Assembly: GCA_016704325.1 (NCBI GenBank)
Contig: JADJAG010000008.1
Span: forward strand, 372,001-436,000
Origin: Chitinophagaceae bacterium
GTDB taxonomy: Bacteria; Bacteroidota; Bacteroidia; Chitinophagales; UBA10324
Length of the DNA stretch: 64,000 bases
Reading direction: 5' to 3'
In this document: positions 29,482 through 37,715 of the stretch, in pieces
How the letters are laid out: every line of letters begins with the position of its first letter
How positions within the stretch are numbered: the first letter of the stretch is position 1
Position numbers and translations under genes: made by a program
The notes under the pieces: model-generated
The model's database searches: none
What the model was told of the DNA's origin: nothing
The model's input: the letters and a program-made list of their open reading frames with translations, nothing else

Positions 29482-30258
29482 TTAAGATGCATTACTGACG
29501 ATGCGGTTTGAAAGTGCAATCCATTCTTCCACCGAAAGCTGCTCAGCACGCTTATTAAAAACAGGATCTCCGGTAAACGCTAAGTGCATAATATGCTGAT
29601 GCAGGCTGTTACGCAGTGTTTTTCTCCGTTGTCCAAAACCCGATTTCACTAAAATCTTGAAGTGCCCTGCATCATGAATCAAAGGGACTTCAGATTTTCT
29701 AATCAAACGAATCACACCGGATGTTACTTTTGGCGGTGGAGTAAAGCAATGTGCATCCACATCAAACAGGTATTCAACCGAATAATAAGCCTGTATCAGC
29801 ACACTCAGAATACCATATTCCTTATTTCCGGATGAAGCAGCAACTCTTCTTGCTACCTCTTTTTGAAACATACCGACCAGGAAAATTATCCTTTCCTTAT
29901 GTTCCAATACCTTGAAAAGTATCTGCGATGAAATATTATAGGGAAAATTGCCAATGATACTCCATTCTTCTTTGCCGCTCCGGTTAAGATCAAACTCCAA
30001 AATATCTTCATTATAAACATGCCCTTCCAATTGTGGAAACTCCTGCAATAAAAGCGGAATCATCCGTTGATCTAACTCAACACCTGTATAGCTAATACCT
30101 TTCCGCATTAACAGGTATTTTGTCAACACGCCTCTGCCGGGTCCAATCTCCAGCACGGCAGGCAAATTGCCTGACGCGAAAAATTCGTCAACAATTTTTT
30201 GGGCAATATTTTCATCCTTCAGAAAATGCTGTCCTAATGATTTCTTCGCGTAAAGCAT
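29482..30258 (-). CDS. rsmA: 16S rRNA (adenine(1518)-N6/adenine(1519)-N6)-dimethyltransferase RsmA (KsgA)
   Basis: This 258-residue cytosolic enzyme dimethylates two adjacent adenosines in the 3' terminal hairpin of 16S rRNA during small-subunit maturation. Motifs are in order: LGQHFLKDENIAQKI at the N-terminus, SAM-binding LEIGPGRGVLT (about 36-46), acidic GVELD (59-63), NEDILEF (83-89) and the catalytic NFPY (104-107). The C-terminal rRNA-binding helical domain is present. It is divergent from the M17 aminopeptidase gene with an 88-bp gap, which must carry both promoters. Confidence 0.96.
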   Translation of the reverse strand: MLYAKKSLGQHFLKDENIAQKIVDEFFASGNLPAVLEIGPGRGVLTKYLLMRKGISYTGVELDQRMIPLLLQEFPQLEGHVYNEDILEFDLNRSGKEEWSIIGNFPYNISSQILFKVLEHKERIIFLVGMFQKEVARRVAASSGNKEYGILSVLIQAYYSVEYLFDVDAHCFTPPPKVTSGVIRLIRKSEVPLIHDAGHFKILVKSGFGQRRKTLRNSLHQHIMHLAFTGDPVFNKRAEQLSVEEWIALSNRIVSNAS

Positions 30259-30346
30259 TTACTGTTTCCGTTTATGAGGAAGTAAAGCAACGTCAATTTT
30301 GTGTAGTTTTACAACCTTTACCATATTTCATTATCAAAACAATTGC

Positions 30347-31786
30347 ATGCTCATTTCATTGATTAAGAAGATCGGAAAAAACGATCACCTGGCAATAATT
30401 GCAGATAAAAATACAGATTGGAATAAAATTAAGCTGACGGGTATAGATAGCTCTTTAGTGAGAAGTCAGGTTAAAAAAGATATACGTCAGATCGTATTAC
30501 CTTCGGTTTCCGGCATTACGCTTATATCAGTAATTGAACAAAAAGAGACAGTAGCACAAACAGAAGAGGTGCTCCGGAAGGCCGGCCATAAGTTATTGGC
30601 CAACATTCTTAAAAATAAGTTGTCATCAGTAACAATAATGAATTTAAGCGGTATTCCTTTAGCCGTTTTGCCTTTTGCAGAAGGTATGGCTATGGGAAAC
30701 TACCAGTTTTTAAAGTATAAGAAAGATAGCGAGAAAGAACGGAATGCCCTTAAAGAGATCCGAATTTTTGATGAGCATGTCTCCAGTGCTTCCATTGATG
30801 TGCTGCAAACAATTGTGGAAAGTGTCTACCTGGTTCGTGACCTGGTGAATATGCCTGCAAACTACCTGAACGCTATCGACCTGTCTAAATGGATTGTGAA
30901 ATACGGAAATATCGCAGGCTTTAAGACAGAAGTTTTGAATAAAGCAAAAATCACCGCCTTAAAAATGGGTGGATTGCTTGCAGTTAATCTCGGCAGTGTT
31001 GATCCTCCCACTTTCACCATTATGGAGTACAAGCATAAAAACCCGGTCAATAAACATCCGATTGTATTGGTTGGTAAAGGTGTGGTGTATGATACCGGTG
31101 GATTGAGCCTGAAACCTACTTCGAATTCTATGGATTATATGAAGTGTGATATGGCAGGTGCAGCGACTATGTTGGGAGCCATCTATTGTGCTGCCAAAAC
31201 TAAATTGCCTTTACACCTTATTGGCCTGATACCGGCTACCGATAACAGGCCGGGCTTTAATGCCTTTGCACCTGGTGATGTTATTACAATGCATAATGGA
31301 ATGACCGTAGAGATGTTGAATTCTGATGCAGAAGGCCGAATGATACTTGCAGATGCTTTAAGTTTCGCCCGGCAATACAAACCTGAGCTGGTGATTGATG
31401 CGGCCACCCTCACAGGTGCAGCCCACCGTGCTTTAGGTGATCATGCCATTGCCTATATGGGCACTGCTTCAGAACAGGTTAAAAATAAACTGGAAACATC
31501 CGGAATGGAAGTTTATGAGCGATTGGTTGAATTTCCCCTTTGGGATGAATATGGTGAAATGCTGAAAAGCGAAATTGCAGATATTAAGAACGTAGGTGGC
31601 GCCTTAGCCGGAGCCATTACAGCTGGAAAATTCCTTGAAAAATTTACAGACTATCCCTGGATTCATTTGGATATTGCAGGGGTTGCTTATTTCAGCTCCA
31701 ATATGGGCTATAAAGGAAAGAATGGCTCTGCGATTGGTTTAAGATTGCTTTTTAATTTTCTTCAAAAAAGAGCTGCAAATGACTGA
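30347..31786 (+). CDS. M17 leucyl aminopeptidase
   Basis: The frame opens at 30299, but ATG at 30347 (MLISLIKKIGKND) is the likelier start, giving 479 residues. The C-terminal catalytic half holds the two-zinc site: Lys and Asp in GKGVVYDTGGLSLKP, Asp in MKCDMAGA, and the family signature NSDAEGRMILADAL, a slight variant of NTDAEGRL. The bicarbonate-binding Arg lies in that signature. It releases N-terminal residues from cytosolic peptides and forms hexamers in known members. Its last 8 bp overlap the pdxA start, which points to coupled translation. Confidence 0.94.
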   Translation: MLISLIKKIGKNDHLAIIADKNTDWNKIKLTGIDSSLVRSQVKKDIRQIVLPSVSGITLISVIEQKETVAQTEEVLRKAGHKLLANILKNKLSSVTIMNLSGIPLAVLPFAEGMAMGNYQFLKYKKDSEKERNALKEIRIFDEHVSSASIDVLQTIVESVYLVRDLVNMPANYLNAIDLSKWIVKYGNIAGFKTEVLNKAKITALKMGGLLAVNLGSVDPPTFTIMEYKHKNPVNKHPIVLVGKGVVYDTGGLSLKPTSNSMDYMKCDMAGAATMLGAIYCAAKTKLPLHLIGLIPATDNRPGFNAFAPGDVITMHNGMTVEMLNSDAEGRMILADALSFARQYKPELVIDAATLTGAAHRALGDHAIAYMGTASEQVKNKLETSGMEVYERLVEFPLWDEYGEMLKSEIADIKNVGGALAGAITAGKFLEKFTDYPWIHLDIAGVAYFSSNMGYKGKNGSAIGLRLLFNFLQKRAAND

Positions 31787-32840
31787 AGGTAAAAGATACC
31801 TGATTGGTATAAGCCAGGGTGATTTTAATGGAATCGGTATTGAGGTCATCATCAAGACTTTCCTCGATAGCAGGATGATGGATCACTGTACTCCCATTTT
31901 GTATAGCTCTTCCAAAGTAGTTTCCTTTCACAGAAAAGCGCTGAACCTTGGACAGTTCAATTTCGCGCAATCACGCAGTATTGATAAGATACAATGGAAT
32001 ACTTTTAATATTATCAATTGCTGGGAAGAGGATCCTGTAATTCAACTCGGGCAAAGCACTCCGGATGGCGGTAAGTATGCTTTACAATCATTGCATGCGG
32101 CAGTGAGCGACCTGAAATCAGGCAGAATCAATGGCCTGGTAACTGCACCAATCAATAAGAAAAATTGTAACAGTGAAAGCTTCCCTTTCATGGGACAAAC
32201 ACAGTTTCTTGCTGAACAAGCCGGCGTAAATGATCATTTAATGCTGATGTGCGGTGAAAATCTAAGAGTCGGTATTCTTACTGAACATATTCCTGTTTCA
32301 GAAATTGCACAACACATTAAGAAAGATGCTATAGTAAGCAAACTGGAGATTTTGAAAAATACGCTGATCAGGGATTTTGGCATTGATAAACCAAAAATCG
32401 CCGTGCTTGGACTAAATCCACATGCAGGTGATGACGGACTGATCGGTAAAGAAGAGCTGGAAGTGATAAAGCCGGCTATCGCCGAAGCAAAAAGCAGAAA
32501 TATCTTCGCGATGGGCCCCTATCCGGCTGACGGATTATTTGGTTCGGGCAACTATTCCAAGTTCGATGCCATTCTTGCCATGTATCATGATCAGGGTTTA
32601 GTGCCTTTCAAAGCACTGTGTTTTTCAAGTGGTGTCAATTATACTGCCGGGTTACCTTTTATCAGGACTTCACCGGACCATGGTACCGGATATGATATTG
32701 CCGGAAAAAATGTTGCAATGGAAGATTCATTCAGAGAATCCGTTTACCTGGCTCTGGATATTCTGAGAAAGAGAGAGTTAAACAAGGAACTTACTTCCAA
32801 TCCACTTAAAAAAACAGAACTCTCCAAAGAATCGCATTAA
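31779..32840 (+). CDS. pdxA: 4-hydroxythreonine-4-phosphate dehydrogenase PdxA
   Basis: This 353-residue enzyme oxidises 4-phosphohydroxy-L-threonine in the DXP-dependent pathway to pyridoxal phosphate. Diagnostic segments are GDFNGIGIEVIIK at the N-terminus, LVTAPINKKN (about 125), GLNPHAGDDGLIGKEE (about 210), MYHDQGLVPFKAL (about 270) and TSPDHGTGYDIAG (about 305). His residues in these last segments bind the metal. It overlaps the upstream aminopeptidase gene by 8 bp, with no obvious pathway link. Its C-terminal 20 residues are Lys/Glu/Ser-rich and look like an extension. Confidence 0.95.
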   Translation: MTEGKRYLIGISQGDFNGIGIEVIIKTFLDSRMMDHCTPILYSSSKVVSFHRKALNLGQFNFAQSRSIDKIQWNTFNIINCWEEDPVIQLGQSTPDGGKYALQSLHAAVSDLKSGRINGLVTAPINKKNCNSESFPFMGQTQFLAEQAGVNDHLMLMCGENLRVGILTEHIPVSEIAQHIKKDAIVSKLEILKNTLIRDFGIDKPKIAVLGLNPHAGDDGLIGKEELEVIKPAIAEAKSRNIFAMGPYPADGLFGSGNYSKFDAILAMYHDQGLVPFKALCFSSGVNYTAGLPFIRTSPDHGTGYDIAGKNVAMEDSFRESVYLALDILRKRELNKELTSNPLKKTELSKESH

Positions 32841-32879
32841 GCCATTTACGCAAAATTACCGTTGTGTTGGTTTTGATAT

Positions 32880-33716
32880 TCAACCAGAATGATTTAATCC
32901 ATACGCCCACTTCAGAAATTGCGGCATTGCTTTGGCCCAGGTTTTTTGGTTGTGATGCCCCCCTTTAATTTCAAGGTATTCTATATCCTTAAAAGGGCGA
33001 TACCCTTTTTTGGTCAATTCTACAATCAGATCAATGGTATCATCAATTGAATCAATAATGCCATTATTATTGCGATCCGCATGTTCATCAAGAGTTCCTG
33101 CTTCAAACCAGAATTTGAGGCCGGGCTTAAAATCATCATCTGCCACCTGTGCATGTGCAATCCGGTCGCGATCGTCGAGATAGCCCCCTGAATAGGATTT
33201 GCTGCGCCACCAGAATGAGCCTGAAAACACACCTATTTTGCTGAATAGTTCAGGATGATTCCAGGCAATATCGAAAGCGGAGAGGCCGCCAAGTGAATAC
33301 CCTGCAATCGCATTTTGAGCATCGGAATTGTCGATCCGGAAAGAGGCCTTTATCAATGGCAATAATTCATGAACGATAAAATTAGCATACAAGTCAGCCC
33401 GGCTGCCTCTTTTTCGATAATCGGGCTTTGCTGCTATGCCGTATTCCTGCATCCTGTCCCCGGCATGAACACCTACCACCAATATTTCGCGCATTTCATT
33501 GGCCCTTGTGAGCCTGGTTAACGTACTTTTAATTCTCACCGCATCACTATCCTGGCCATCATTTAGAAATAGTATTGGGTATCTTTTTCTGGAGCTGTTG
33601 TATGAAGGAGGCACAAAAACATCTACATCCACTACCCTTTTCAAGAGCAGAGAGTAGATACCCGGCAAACGTTCCACCTTATATGGTGAGAAGATATTTT
33701 TTCCGCTTAGCAGCAC
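32880..33716 (-). CDS. Esterase of the enterochelin esterase/esterase D-like alpha/beta hydrolase family
   Basis: This 278-residue protein has no signal peptide. It has the nucleophile elbow AGYSLGGLSAF with Ser141, an Asp-rich segment GTLDEHADRNNNGIIDS where the acid may lie, and the catalytic His in KGGHHNQKTW near 258. The N-terminal DVDVFVPPSYNSSRKRYPILFLNDGQD is typical of the putative esterase family (PF00756), which includes siderophore esterases and S-formylglutathione hydrolases. The substrate is unknown. It converges on pdxA with a 39-bp gap. Confidence 0.85.
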   Translation of the reverse strand: MLLSGKNIFSPYKVERLPGIYSLLLKRVVDVDVFVPPSYNSSRKRYPILFLNDGQDSDAVRIKSTLTRLTRANEMREILVVGVHAGDRMQEYGIAAKPDYRKRGSRADLYANFIVHELLPLIKASFRIDNSDAQNAIAGYSLGGLSAFDIAWNHPELFSKIGVFSGSFWWRSKSYSGGYLDDRDRIAHAQVADDDFKPGLKFWFEAGTLDEHADRNNNGIIDSIDDTIDLIVELTKKGYRPFKDIEYLEIKGGHHNQKTWAKAMPQFLKWAYGLNHSG

Positions 33717-34069
33717 ATTTTCTGTTTCAACCGCAAGTATATGGATTCTTTCAGAAGCTGATAGGAAATACTAAAAAAAACTTGTCACAGGCTGTTTGTA
33801 AATAAATTTTGGGGGCATTTGCAGGAAGCTTCATTAAAATGGGTTTGAAGTTTGAAACGGCAATTCACTTTATGCTTATGTTGATGTATTGAAAATTTCG
33901 CAAAGCGATCGGCTTCGCCGCAGCAATTTAACCATTTAGCCATTTAACCCACCAGCCATTGACTGACAAGATGAACGAATTAACGTACACCCCATGTTAT
34001 CATGCCATTATTATATTCCACCCCAATTACTTACTTTTGCCCTCCATCTTAAAAAAATAAGGTGGGTGG
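33717..34069. other. 353-bp intergenic region carrying a truncated repeat
   Basis: The gap lies between the divergent esterase and DUF177 genes. Its left half shows no gene. The right part contains a partial copy of the miniature element (33905-33992). A promoter for the DUF177-rpmF-plsX-fabH cluster should lie between 33993 and 34072. Confidence 0.55.
33905..33992 (-). mobile_element. Truncated miniature element, copy 4 (reverse orientation)
   Basis: Read on the minus strand, this segment begins GGGTGTACG and continues through the same internal block as the 53-kb copy: an AATTCGTTCATCTTGTCA segment, then GGTGGGTT, three GGTTAAAT-type units, and the hairpin CGGCGAAGCCG. Homology stops after CCGATCGC, so the second terminal repeat is missing. 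No target duplication could be identified. Confidence 0.65.
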
Positions 34070-34072
34070 GTG

Positions 34073-34609
34073 ATGGATCCGCTAAGACAGTACGAGATCG
34101 CTTTTGTGGGGTTGAAGAATGGAATTCACCAATTTACTTTCCAGATAGATGAGCCGTTTTTTTTACTGTTTGAGGGCTCGATTGTCAGGGAAGGCAAAAT
34201 GGAAGTGAAACTGGATTTTAACAAGGGTATTTCATTTTTCCTGTTAAAATTCATGATAAGCGGTTGGGTAAAGTTACCATGCGACAGGTGTTCGGTGGAT
34301 TTAAAATACCCAATTGATGAGGACTACGACATTGTGGTGAAGTTTGACCCGCACTCCGATTCGGAAAAGGACGATTCAATGGCAGATGTCATTTACATCG
34401 CCCGTTCAGCATCACTTTTGGATGTTTCACAGTTGATCTATGAATTTATCAACCTGAGCATCCCTTTGAACAGGGTGAACTGTGATAATTTAAAAGGAGA
34501 AAAGCCCTGTAACCAGGATATATTGAAAAGACTGACCCCGCAAAAAGTTAAAAAGCAACCTGCTAAAGACCCCCGCTGGGATAATTTATCAAAAATTAAA
34601 TTCAATTAA
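34073..34609 (+). CDS. YceD/DUF177 family protein
   Basis: The product is about 178 residues from ATG at 34073; a GTG one codon earlier is also in frame. It carries the family Cys pair in PCDRCSVDLKYPI (about 75-85) and a second Cys pair in NCDNLKGEKPCN (about 143-154), suggesting a metal site. The acidic stretch between them is usual. In many bacteria this gene precedes rpmF and plsX, and the plant and E. coli homologues are linked to 23S rRNA processing. Here too rpmF follows after 2 bp. Confidence 0.88.
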   Translation: MDPLRQYEIAFVGLKNGIHQFTFQIDEPFFLLFEGSIVREGKMEVKLDFNKGISFFLLKFMISGWVKLPCDRCSVDLKYPIDEDYDIVVKFDPHSDSEKDDSMADVIYIARSASLLDVSQLIYEFINLSIPLNRVNCDNLKGEKPCNQDILKRLTPQKVKKQPAKDPRWDNLSKIKFN

Positions 34610-34611
34610 AC

Positions 34612-34797
34612 ATGCCAAATCCGAAACGGCGCCATTCAAGTACGCGCAGAGACAAACGCAGAACACATGATAAAGCCGAGGCCCCTACGCTTAGCATAGA
34701 CCCTACTACCGGTTCACATCATCCACGGCACCGTGCCCATTACTTTGAAGGAGAGCTTTTTTACAAGGGTAAAAAGATCCTTTCCAAAGGTGAATGA
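34612..34797 (+). CDS. rpmF: 50S ribosomal protein L32
   Basis: This 61-residue, highly basic protein starts MPNPKRRHSSTRRDKRRTHD, the standard L32 N-terminus. The HHPRHRAHYFEGELFYKGKK segment follows, where some other bacteria carry zinc-binding Cys residues; here they are absent, as is usual in Bacteroidota. It is part of the large ribosomal subunit. It lies 2 bp after the DUF177 gene and 99 bp before plsX, the classic ribosome/fatty-acid cluster. Confidence 0.97.
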   Translation: MPNPKRRHSSTRRDKRRTHDKAEAPTLSIDPTTGSHHPRHRAHYFEGELFYKGKKILSKGE

Positions 34798-34896
34798 AAC
34801 ATTTATCGGTTGTCCGATTCGTCAACTGATTTCTTCAGCAGCGAGCTGCCGAAATTGGACTGGTTGGCTATTGATAATAAAGCACAGCTGTAACAA

Positions 34897-35850
34897 ATGA
34901 AAATTGGAATAGATGCTATGGGTGGCGATTTTGCACCACTCGAATGTATCAAAGGTGCAATTCGTACAAGTTCAGAATTAGGAAAAGAGATTCGCCTTTT
35001 TCTATTTGGAGATGAACCTATATTAAGAGAGCTAATTCTCCAGGAAGGTGGTTCTCCGGATTCATTTACGATAGTGCATACGCCTGAGGTAATTGGAATG
35101 GCAGAATCACCAACGAGGGCCTTAACACAAAAGCCAAACTCAAGTATAGCTGTTGGTTTTAACTATTTGAAGGAAGGCAAAATAGATGCTTTTGCAAGTG
35201 CCGGGAATACCGGTGCAATGCTGGTTGGAGCTATGTATTCAGTAAAAACTATTGAAGGGGTAATACGCCCTGCCATCTCTACCCTTTTACCACATAGCGA
35301 TGAACGGCTGGGCTTTTTGCTGGATGTTGGCGCTAATGCGGATTGCAAGCCCGAAATGCTGCTCCAGTTCGGTATTATGGGAGCCCTGTATGCCCGCTAT
35401 CTTTATAAAGTGGAAGACCCAAAAGTTGCCTTGTTAAGCATAGGAGAAGAAGCAGGTAAAGGAAATCTTTTAGTGCAGGCAGCCTATCCCCTATTTCAGG
35501 AATGCGATAAGATTAATTTTATTGGCAATGTGGAAGGCCGGGATATTTTTGGGGATACGGCCGATGTGATCGTTACAGATGGATTTACCGGCAACATTGT
35601 TCTTAAGTTTGGTGAATCCATTTATGATATGATCAAGAAGCAAGGCATCAGGGATGCATATTGGGATCGTTTCAATTACGAAAATTATGGCGGTAGCGCC
35701 ATCCTGGGTGCCAATGCCCCGGTGGTGGTTGCTCATGGTATTTCCAATGCTACTGCTTTTCACAATATGATCCTGTTAACAAAAGAAATGATTGAAAGCC
35801 GGATAGTGGAAATTTTTAAGGCTGCTTTCATTAACCATCATGCTGAATAA
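34897..35850 (+). CDS. plsX: Phosphate acyltransferase PlsX
   Basis: This 317-residue peripheral membrane enzyme converts acyl-ACP to acyl-phosphate, the acyl donor for PlsY in phospholipid synthesis. Conserved segments are GIDAMGGDFAPLECIKGA at the start, SAGNTGAMLVGA near 105, LLDVGANADCKPEML near 145, and NVEGRDIFGDTADVIVTDG then FTGNIVLKFGE near 215-240. Length is normal. fabH follows after 63 bp, so acyl chain initiation and phospholipid acylation are co-located. Confidence 0.97.
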   Translation: MKIGIDAMGGDFAPLECIKGAIRTSSELGKEIRLFLFGDEPILRELILQEGGSPDSFTIVHTPEVIGMAESPTRALTQKPNSSIAVGFNYLKEGKIDAFASAGNTGAMLVGAMYSVKTIEGVIRPAISTLLPHSDERLGFLLDVGANADCKPEMLLQFGIMGALYARYLYKVEDPKVALLSIGEEAGKGNLLVQAAYPLFQECDKINFIGNVEGRDIFGDTADVIVTDGFTGNIVLKFGESIYDMIKKQGIRDAYWDRFNYENYGGSAILGANAPVVVAHGISNATAFHNMILLTKEMIESRIVEIFKAAFINHHAE

Positions 35851-35913
35851 CAGGTTGCCTTTTCTTTAAAAGGTTCCTTATCAAAATTACCATACTCACA
35901 AAAATTCTACACT

Positions 35914-36912
35914 ATGGCAAAAATAACTGCTGCCATTACCGGTGTTCAGGGCTATGTTCCTGACTATGTGCTGAATAATGCTGAATTAGCTACCATGGTA
36001 GATACTACTGATGAATGGATCATCAGCAGAACCGGTATCAGTGAGCGCAGAATTCTGAAAGGAGAAGGCAAAGGTACTTCCGTGATGGGTGCCGCCGCCG
36101 TTCAGGGACTGCTGAAAAAGACCAATACCAACCCTGAAAGTATTGAACTCCTGATCTGTGCAACTACTACCCCTGATATGCAGTTTCCTGCCACAGCAAA
36201 TATCATCTGCGATATGGTAGGACTTAAACATACCTGGGGATTTGACTTACAGGCAGCTTGCTCAGGCTTCCTTTATGCACTGACTACTGCTGCCAGGATG
36301 ATTGAATCCGGTGCGATACGAAGAGCTATAGTGGTTGGCGCAGATAAGATGTCATCCATCATTGACTATACTGACCGAACTACCTGCGTAATTTTTGGAG
36401 ATGGTGGTGGTGCCGTTCTTTTAGAACCGAACCAACAGGGCCTGGGTATCCTCGATTGTATTATGTATTCTGACGGCTCCGGAAGAGCACACCTGCATCA
36501 GAAAGCCGGTGGGTCTGCTATGCCGGCTTCGAAACAAACAGTAGACCAAAGGTTGCATTATGTATACCAGGAAGGGCAGGCTGTATATAAATTTGCTGTT
36601 TCCAGGATGGCTGATGTTGGCTATGAAATTATGACAAAAAACGGGCTCAGCCCGGATGACATTGCATGGCTCGTACCCCATCAGGCGAATAAGCGGATCA
36701 TAGATGCCACTGCCCAAAAGATGGGGTTGCCTGAGAACAAAGTCATGATAAACATTCAGAAGTTCGGCAATACTACCAATGGCACCATTCCACTTTGTCT
36801 TTGGGAATGGGAAAAGCAATTGCATAAAGGAGATAATCTTGTGCTTGCCGCATTTGGAGGAGGGTTTACCTGGGGAGCAGTTTATATGAAATGGGCGTAT
36901 GATGCGAAGTAA
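35914..36912 (+). CDS. fabH: Beta-ketoacyl-ACP synthase III (FabH)
   Basis: This 332-residue thiolase-fold enzyme condenses acetyl-CoA (or another short acyl-CoA) with malonyl-ACP to start fatty-acid synthesis. The Cys-His-Asn triad is visible: Cys116 in [11 protein letters not shown], His256 in VPHQANKRI and Asn286 in [10 protein letters not shown]. The RTGISERR start region and GDGGGAVLL strand are typical. It follows plsX and precedes efp by 164 bp. Straight- versus branched-chain primer preference cannot be told from this sequence. Confidence 0.96.
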   Translation: MAKITAAITGVQGYVPDYVLNNAELATMVDTTDEWIISRTGISERRILKGEGKGTSVMGAAAVQGLLKKTNTNPESIELLICATTTPDMQFPATANIICDMVGLKHTWGFDLQAACSGFLYALTTAARMIESGAIRRAIVVGADKMSSIIDYTDRTTCVIFGDGGGAVLLEPNQQGLGILDCIMYSDGSGRAHLHQKAGGSAMPASKQTVDQRLHYVYQEGQAVYKFAVSRMADVGYEIMTKNGLSPDDIAWLVPHQANKRIIDATAQKMGLPENKVMINIQKFGNTTNGTIPLCLWEWEKQLHKGDNLVLAAFGGGFTWGAVYMKWAYDAK

Positions 36913-36914
36913 AT

Positions 36915-37004
36915 GGAGCCAGGAGCCAGGAGCCAGGACGCAAGATGAATGACGTAAGACTAAAGACTTAAGACTTAAGACTAAAGACTTAAGACTAAAG
37001 ACTT
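36915..37004. repeat. Two short tandem repeats between fabH and efp
   Basis: At 36915-36937 the 7-mer AGCCAGG is repeated three times in a row. From about 36957 to 37004 a GACTTAA / GACTAAA 7-mer alternates about seven times. The shared 7-bp period suggests slipped-strand expansion. The block sits directly upstream of the efp leader, so copy number could change promoter spacing. Confidence 0.75.
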
Positions 37005-37076
37005 GGATTTTGAAAGTAAGTAAAAGTGCATTCGATCAGATACACATGATTAAATATTAATTGATAATTACAAACC

Positions 37077-37643
37077 ATGGCAACCACACAAGACATCAGA
37101 AAAGGATTAACAATAGAGTTCAAAAACGATCTGTATACCATTGTAGATTTTCAGCATGTAAAGCCCGGGAAAGGTGGTGCTTTTATCAGAACCAAACTGA
37201 AAAGTGTGACCAATGGAAAGGTTATTGATCAAACCTGGAACTCAGGTGAGACAATCAACCCGGTTCGTGTAGAACGCAAAAAGTACCAGTTTCTTTATAA
37301 AGATGATGGCGGCTATAACTTCATGGATCAAAACACTTTTGAGCAGGTAACGCTGGATGAAGAAATGGTTACCGGTCATGAATTCATAAAGGAAGGTCAG
37401 GAAGTGGAAATTTCTTTTCATTCCGAAACCGATAAACCGCTTAGCTGCGAGTTACCGGCATTTGTAGTGCTTGAAATCACTTATTCAGAACCGGGAATGA
37501 AAGGTGATACTGCAAATAATCCATTAAAAAAGGCAACCGTTGAAACCGGAGCAGAAATACATGTTCCGCTATTCGTTGAAACAGGCACCAAAGTTAAAGT
37601 TGATACACGCACAGGTGAGTATGTAGAACGTGTGAAGTCCTGA
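37077..37643 (+). CDS. efp: Translation elongation factor P
   Basis: This 188-residue three-barrel protein rescues ribosomes stalled at polyproline stretches. The first domain carries the loop KPGKGGAF, with Lys32 at the position modified in many bacteria. The second begins near 65 (RVERKKYQFLYKDDGGYNFMD) and the C-terminal domain ends with the TGTKVKVDTRTGEYVERVK signature. EpmA/EpmB-type modification genes are not nearby. The gene ends at a strong bidirectional terminator. Confidence 0.97.
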   Translation: MATTQDIRKGLTIEFKNDLYTIVDFQHVKPGKGGAFIRTKLKSVTNGKVIDQTWNSGETINPVRVERKKYQFLYKDDGGYNFMDQNTFEQVTLDEEMVTGHEFIKEGQEVEISFHSETDKPLSCELPAFVVLEITYSEPGMKGDTANNPLKKATVETGAEIHVPLFVETGTKVKVDTRTGEYVERVKS

Positions 37644-37661
37644 TGAAAAACTCAACACATG

Positions 37662-37697
37662 AAAAGGCCCCAATTCTTTCAGGAATCGGGGCCTTTT
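37662..37697. terminator. Bidirectional terminator between efp and the TPR gene
   Basis: The arms AAAAGGCCCC and GGGGCCTTTT, extended by a further ATTC/GAAT pairing with one mismatch, enclose a 6-base loop. The stem has four T on the exit side in both directions. It lies 18 bp past the efp stop and 18 bp from the convergent TPR-gene stop, so it can serve both. Confidence 0.9.
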
Positions 37698-37715
37698 CAT
37701 TTAGTAGTTTTTCGT

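Noticed and set aside
33841..33904. GGGTTTGAAG at 33841 as the missing left end of miniature element copy 4
   Set aside because: Beyond the first five bases it does not follow the terminal repeat and the flanks show no 8-bp duplication.
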